Part shown: positions 31,110-34,899 of the stretch, one piece after another
How positions within the stretch are numbered: position 1 is the stretch's first letter
How the letters are laid out: each line of letters opens with the position of its first letter
NCBI GenBank assembly: GCA_023259235.1
Contig: JAHFQQ010000003.1
Coordinates: 1 to 34,899, forward strand
DNA from: Polaromonas sp.
Lineage (GTDB): Bacteria > Pseudomonadota > Gammaproteobacteria > Burkholderiales > Burkholderiaceae_C
DNA length: 34,899 bases
Direction: 5' to 3'
Notes under the pieces: generated by a model
Told to the model about the DNA's origin: nothing
Seen by the model: only the letters and a program-made list of their open reading frames with translations
The model's database searches: none
Made by a program: the position numbers and the translations under genes

Positions 31110-34100
31110 TTAGTCCGGGGCCGTCTCGAACGGTAGCGTCATGTCAGCCAAATCGCGCCGGGTTTCAACCAGCACCAGTGGCGCACTGGTGGAGACTACC
31201 GTCGGTGGACGCTCGCGCGGAACGTGCACCGGCCTGGCTTCCGCGGCGATTGCGGCTTGCACCTCGGCAATCCTGGCAGCATCGGAATTGACCCATTGCA
31301 GGCCCGAACCCTGGGCCACCAAGGCCAGGTCGTGCAACGGCAAGTCGTAGGGCTGAACCTTCGGCAGGGTGCCGGCCGCGGGTACCGTGGCCAGTACCGG
31401 GGACGCTGTGGCTGCAATCGCCGGTGCCGTGTAGGCGGGTGCCACGGGTGTTACGGATTGAGTAGCTAGAGGTTGCTGTTCCTGACGATCCCGAGGCCTG
31501 TCTGCATCAGAAGGTTGAAAAAACTCCGTGGGCGCGGCAACTGGCGCATTCGCCTCAATCGGCTGCTCATGGCGCTCTTCACTGGGGCTGCGCTCACGGC
31601 GGCCCCTGCCATTCCGGTCACGGCCGCGGAGTTCGCGGGGCTGGCGGTCCGGGCCGTCATCCGGCCTTTCGGCGCGAACCTGAATGTCGGTGGAGGAAGC
31701 CGGCACGACCGGGTTGCCAGCCTCGTCCGGACCATCGACAACGGCGGGATGCGCCGCATCAAAGCTGTCGGCCTGGGCACCCATGGCCGGTGCAATGCTG
31801 CCCTCGGGGCGATTGCTGCGGCGCTCGCCGCGGCGGCCACTGCGTTCGCCGCCACGCTCACCACGGTCACGTCGGCCTTCGGCTCGATCCCCGGTGCGGC
31901 CACCTTGAGGTTGGCGTTCGCCATCAGTGCCAGTTTCCTGAACCGGCCTGTCCTGATGCTGGATGTCAGCATCGCCGTTCATCGCCGCTGCCATGGCCGC
32001 CTGATTGGCCAGTGCGAGGTCCTGCTCGGCGGCATCGCGCGGAACGCGCTCATTGCGTTCATTGCGGTCACCACGCTCGCGGCGGCCGCGATCACCCCGA
32101 CCTTCGCGGCCCTCGTTGCGCGGCAGCTCTTCGCCGCGAACTTCGGCCCGGCCCTCACGACGTGCCTCGCCTGCCGGACGCTCCTGGCGGCCTGCGTCGG
32201 TGGCGCGCCCTTCAGGCGCGCGCTCACGCCGTTCGCCGTTGCGGCCTTCGCTGCGACCCCGGCCGCCACGGCGACCGTCGCGGCTGCCACGCTCACCGCG
32301 CTCCGAACGCTCAGAGCGCCCGTCGGGGCGATCCTCGCGTCGCGAATCGCCGGGGTGTTCACCCTTTGCCGCGTCTTTGACGGCAGGCGCAGCAATCGTC
32401 GCCGGCGCGCTGCCAAACAGGCCTTTAAGCCAGCCAAAAAAGCCCTTTTCGGCGGCCACCGGGGCAGCCGCCGCATGCACGGGAGCAGCAGGTCGGGGCG
32501 CGGCCTGAGGCTTGCGGGCCATTTCGGGTTTGGGTACCGCCACCGGCGCAGGCACATCGGGCAACACGCCCTTGATTACCGGTGTTTGCCGGTTGGTCGG
32601 CTCCTGCGAGCGGCGCGTCACGCTTGTCGGGTCTTCGATCTCGTCGGCCAGCTTATAGCTTGCCTCGATGTTGTCCAGGCGCGGGTCGTCGTGCTTGAGG
32701 CGCTCCAGCCGGTAGTTGGGCGTTTCCAGCGTCTTGTTGGGCACCAGCAGCACGTTGATGCGCTGCTTGAGTTCGATTTTTCCGATTTCGGAACGTTTTT
32801 CATTGAGCAGGAATGACGCTACGTCGACTGGCACCTGGCATAGCACCGAGGCGGTGCTGTCCTTGAGCGATTCCTCCTGGATGATGCGCAAGATCTGCAG
32901 CGCCGAGCTTTCAGTGTCGCGAATGTGGCCGGAACCGCCGCAGCGCGGGCACGGAATCGACGCCCCTTCGTTGAGTGCCGGGCGCAGGCGCTGACGGCTC
33001 ATTTCCATCAGGCCGAATTTGCTGATGGTGCCGAACTGCACGCGGGCGCGGTCCTGCCGCAACGCGTCGCGCAAGCGGCTTTCAACATCGCGGCGGTTAC
33101 GCGACTCTTCCATGTCGATAAAGTCGATCACGATCAGGCCGCCCAGGTCACGCAGACGCATCTGGCGCGCCACTTCGTCGGCGGCTTCCAGGTTGGTGCG
33201 GGTGGCGGTTTCCTCGATGTCGCTGCCCTTGATGGCGCGGGCCGAGTTCACGTCAACCGACACCAGTGCCTCGGTGTGGTCGATCACGATGGCGCCGCCC
33301 GAAGGCAGTTGCACGGTGCGGGCGTAGGCTGATTCGATCTGGTGCTCGATCTGAAAGCGGCTGAACAAAGGGGCATCTTCGCGGTAGCGCTTGACGCGAT
33401 GCTCGTGCTCCGGCATCACATGGGCCATGAACTGGCGGGCCTGCTCGTAGACGTCGTCGGTGTCGAACAGGATGTCGCCGATATCGCTGTTGAAATAGTC
33501 GCGGATGGCTCGGATGACCAGGCTCGATTCCTGGTAAATCAGGAAGGCGCCCTTGCCGCTCTTGGCAGCGCCGTCAATCGCGGTCCACAGCTTGAGCAGG
33601 TAGTTCAGGTCCCACTGCAGCTCGGGCGCGCTGCGGCCGATGCCGGCGGTGCGCGCGATGATCGACATGCCGCCGGGGTACTCGAGCTGGTCCAGCGCTT
33701 CCTTCAGGTCGGCGCGGTCCTCGCCTTCGATGCGGCGGCTCACGCCACCGCCGCGCGGGTTGTTGGGCATCAGCACCACATAGCGGCCAGCCAGCGAGAC
33801 AAAGGTAGTAAGCGCTGCGCCCTTGTTGCCGCGTTCTTCCTTTTCGACCTGGATCAGCATTTCCTGGCCCTCCCTGATCACATCGCTGATGCGCGCCTGG
33901 CTGACCGGCACGCCTTGCGCGAAGTATTGTTTGGAGATTTCCTTGAACGGCAGAAAACCGTGGCGGTCTTCACCATAGTCGACAAAGCAGGCTTCCAGCG
34001 AGGGTTCGACGCGGGTCACGATGGCCTTGTAGATGTTGCCCTTGCGCTGCTCGCGTCCTTCAATTTCAATTTCGTAGTCGAGGAGTTTTTGCCCATCGAC

Positions 34101-34154
34101 AATCGCCAGCCGCCGCTCCTCGGACTGGGTGGCATTAATCAGCATCCGTTTCAT
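31110..34154 (-). CDS. rne: Ribonuclease E
   Basis: A 1014-residue endoribonuclease that starts mRNA decay and processes rRNA and tRNA, at the inner membrane in well-studied bacteria. The catalytic half is canonical: MKRMLINATQSEERRLAIVDG, an S1 domain (about 35-125), HEHRVKRY, VSVDVNSARAIKGSD with metal ligand D301, LIVIDFIDMEESRNRRDVE with D344 (43 residues apart, as D303/D346 in E. coli), and the Zn-link CPRC (C402, C405). From about residue 510 the sequence becomes disordered: first Pro/Ala-rich with FFGWLKGLFG, then a long Arg/Glu/Gly-rich stretch (about 600-740), a second around 780-880, and a Pro/Val/Ala-rich tail ending ADMTLPFETAPD. Such tails carry RNA-binding and degradosome-docking sites in other bacteria; specific partners cannot be named here. 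ATG 34152-34154 has AAGGGA seven bases upstream. Confidence 0.97.
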   Translation of the reverse strand: MKRMLINATQSEERRLAIVDGQKLLDYEIEIEGREQRKGNIYKAIVTRVEPSLEACFVDYGEDRHGFLPFKEISKQYFAQGVPVSQARISDVIREGQEMLIQVEKEERGNKGAALTTFVSLAGRYVVLMPNNPRGGGVSRRIEGEDRADLKEALDQLEYPGGMSIIARTAGIGRSAPELQWDLNYLLKLWTAIDGAAKSGKGAFLIYQESSLVIRAIRDYFNSDIGDILFDTDDVYEQARQFMAHVMPEHEHRVKRYREDAPLFSRFQIEHQIESAYARTVQLPSGGAIVIDHTEALVSVDVNSARAIKGSDIEETATRTNLEAADEVARQMRLRDLGGLIVIDFIDMEESRNRRDVESRLRDALRQDRARVQFGTISKFGLMEMSRQRLRPALNEGASIPCPRCGGSGHIRDTESSALQILRIIQEESLKDSTASVLCQVPVDVASFLLNEKRSEIGKIELKQRINVLLVPNKTLETPNYRLERLKHDDPRLDNIEASYKLADEIEDPTSVTRRSQEPTNRQTPVIKGVLPDVPAPVAVPKPEMARKPQAAPRPAAPVHAAAAPVAAEKGFFGWLKGLFGSAPATIAAPAVKDAAKGEHPGDSRREDRPDGRSERSERGERGSRDGRRGGRGRSEGRNGERRERAPEGRATDAGRQERPAGEARREGRAEVRGEELPRNEGREGRGDRGRRERGDRNERNERVPRDAAEQDLALANQAAMAAAMNGDADIQHQDRPVQETGTDGERQPQGGRTGDRAEGRRDRGERGGERSGRRGERRSNRPEGSIAPAMGAQADSFDAAHPAVVDGPDEAGNPVVPASSTDIQVRAERPDDGPDRQPRELRGRDRNGRGRRERSPSEERHEQPIEANAPVAAPTEFFQPSDADRPRDRQEQQPLATQSVTPVAPAYTAPAIAATASPVLATVPAAGTLPKVQPYDLPLHDLALVAQGSGLQWVNSDAARIAEVQAAIAAEARPVHVPRERPPTVVSTSAPLVLVETRRDLADMTLPFETAPD

Positions 34155-34352
34155 GGATATTCCCTTATCGTTTTTCGCTTTGATGCTTCAAACATCACGC
34201 GCCCAAAATGGGCCAACGACGCCGGAGGGATGCAGTGCGAACGCGGGAATTGCCGGAGAGCCTTTGACGCAACCGGGCCGACTCGAGAGAGTCAGCCAGC
34301 TAGTTGGGGCTGGGCGTAGGCGCGTGGATGAAGTGAGCAGCGATCCAACGGA

Positions 34353-34420
34353 AGTTAGCTACCATAAATGTAGCAGTTAGCGACCTGTTTACAAGGGCTA
34401 AAGGCTGATTTATACCAAGA
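34353..34420. repeat. Interspersed repeat with GCTAY-N7-RTAGC head, copy 4 (rne leader)
   Basis: Head GCTAC-CATAAAT-GTAGC at 34358-34374, then a second pair TTAGC (34377-34381) and GCTAA (34397-34401) around a 15-base loop, then GGCTGATTT. This two-hairpin arrangement is the most complete copy in the window and resembles repeats I recall from Comamonadaceae. It lies about 200 bases before the rne start codon, inside the predicted leader RNA. The remaining leader sequence holds no convincing gene. Confidence 0.6.
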
Positions 34421-34550
34421 AACAGGGCTAAAAAGCACCGTAGGCATCGGTAAATCAGACTGGCCAGTGTTGTATTCAAGGGGCTACCCGTCAAAGGACT
34501 TGATCTCAGTTAAATCCGCATGCAGCCGTTTGTTCATGACTTGGGCTGCA

Positions 34551-34579
34551 AGCATAATATTCCGTACTTGTGTTCGCAA
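34551..34579 (-). promoter_or_regulatory. Candidate promoter of rne
   Basis: On the minus strand TTGCGA (34574-34579) and TATGCT (34551-34556) are 17 bases apart, each matching the sigma-70 consensus in four of six positions. A start near 34544 would give a leader of roughly 390 bases, similar to the long autoregulatory rne leader of E. coli (about 360). Judged by eye. Confidence 0.35.
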
Positions 34580-34899
34580 AAACATCGACTCGTCTACCGT
34601 GCAAACTGCTCGCCGCGGGTGCCTGGCACGCTTGGCTTGCGGGCAATTTCCAGCATGGCATCGACCTTCCAGCAAGGCTGCTTGTCGGCCTTTTCAGGGG
34701 CTGTACTTCGCATGGACTAAACTCCAGACGAATCAACAACTTACAGCGCATTGCCAGTGAAACACATTATAGGGGCAGCTTCAGGCAAGACGCAGCGGGC
34801 GTTGAAAGCGCCTGCCGGCGATGCTGTTTTCCCTGTAGTTCTGGCCTTTCAACCCGCACACCAGACCCCTTCAGGCGCTGAAGCTCGCACCAGCGAGCC
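34580..34899. other. Upstream intergenic DNA at the window edge
   Basis: Short open frames occur on both strands but none has family-like sequence, a ribosome site or GC-rich codon bias like its neighbours. In relatives a pseudouridine synthase gene (rluC) is often divergent from rne, so this may be its upstream region; its start is not in the window. Confidence 0.4.

Noticed and set aside
31473..32816. 447-codon open frame on the plus strand inside rne
   Set aside because: It is the antisense shadow of the Arg/Gly-rich coding sequence of RNase E, with an alanine/threonine-rich artefact composition and no recognisable domains.
34467..34760. 97-codon plus-strand frame in the rne upstream region
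   Set aside because: No ribosome site, cysteine- and arginine-rich random-looking peptide, and overlapping frames on the other strand of equal quality; more likely non-coding.

Overview
The window is a high-GC chromosomal segment of a betaproteobacterium, most likely a member of the Comamonadaceae (Polaromonas/Rhodoferax/Variovorax-like). This rests on gene content and order (argH next to an AlgZ/AlgR-type pair, ppc divergent from hemC-hemD-hemX-hemY, a two-PDZ Do protease behind a QseBC-type system) and on short interspersed repeats that I recall from that family. No database search was possible. Almost all of the window is core housekeeping sequence. There is no phage, transposase, CRISPR array or defence locus.

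Layout. 157-2079 is a ClC-type anion channel/transporter with two CBS domains. 2080-3555 is a decaying locus. It holds a short diverged fragment of a TDT-family transporter, then a TDT gene broken by a frameshift and a nonsense codon, cut off and joined directly to the 3' half of a PEP-mutase/isocitrate-lyase family gene. 3719-4090 is a BON-domain lipoprotein. 4106-5254 (minus) is an FMN-dependent L-lactate dehydrogenase. 5637-9219 (minus) reads response regulator, histidine kinase, Do/DegP protease, and two nearly identical PmrA/QseB-like boxes lie before the regulator and before the protease. 9332-9970 (minus) is a metallo-beta-lactamase-fold hydrolase and 10037-11446 (minus) is argH. 11649-13521 (plus) is an AlgZ/AlgR-like LytS/LytTR pair, and 13666-14835 (plus) an AI-2E/PerM family membrane protein. 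14958-23411 (minus) is a very large cyclic beta-glucan synthase (NdvB-like, 2735 aa) preceded by a small tail-anchored protein. 23547-26573 (minus) is ppc. 26649-31040 (plus) is the hemC-hemD-hemX-hemY operon with overlapping or nearly abutting genes. 31110-34154 (minus) is RNase E, sharing a bidirectional terminator with hemY. 34155-34899 is the long rne leader and upstream DNA.

The genes form several functional groups: envelope stress and quality control (two-component system plus DegP), tetrapyrrole synthesis (hemCDXY), anaplerosis and lactate use (ppc, lldD), periplasmic or surface glucan synthesis (ndvB plus its small partner), and RNA turnover (rne).

The most unusual material is repeat DNA that has entered coding genes. 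An 81-bp palindromic element sits as an in-frame tandem pair inside ppc (54 extra residues), and a third copy, read from the opposite strand, encodes part of the N-terminus of hemX. A second small element, GCTAY-N7-RTAGC, occurs five times with exactly the same 7-nt spacer: in ppc, in hemD, in the rne leader and in two intergenic regions.
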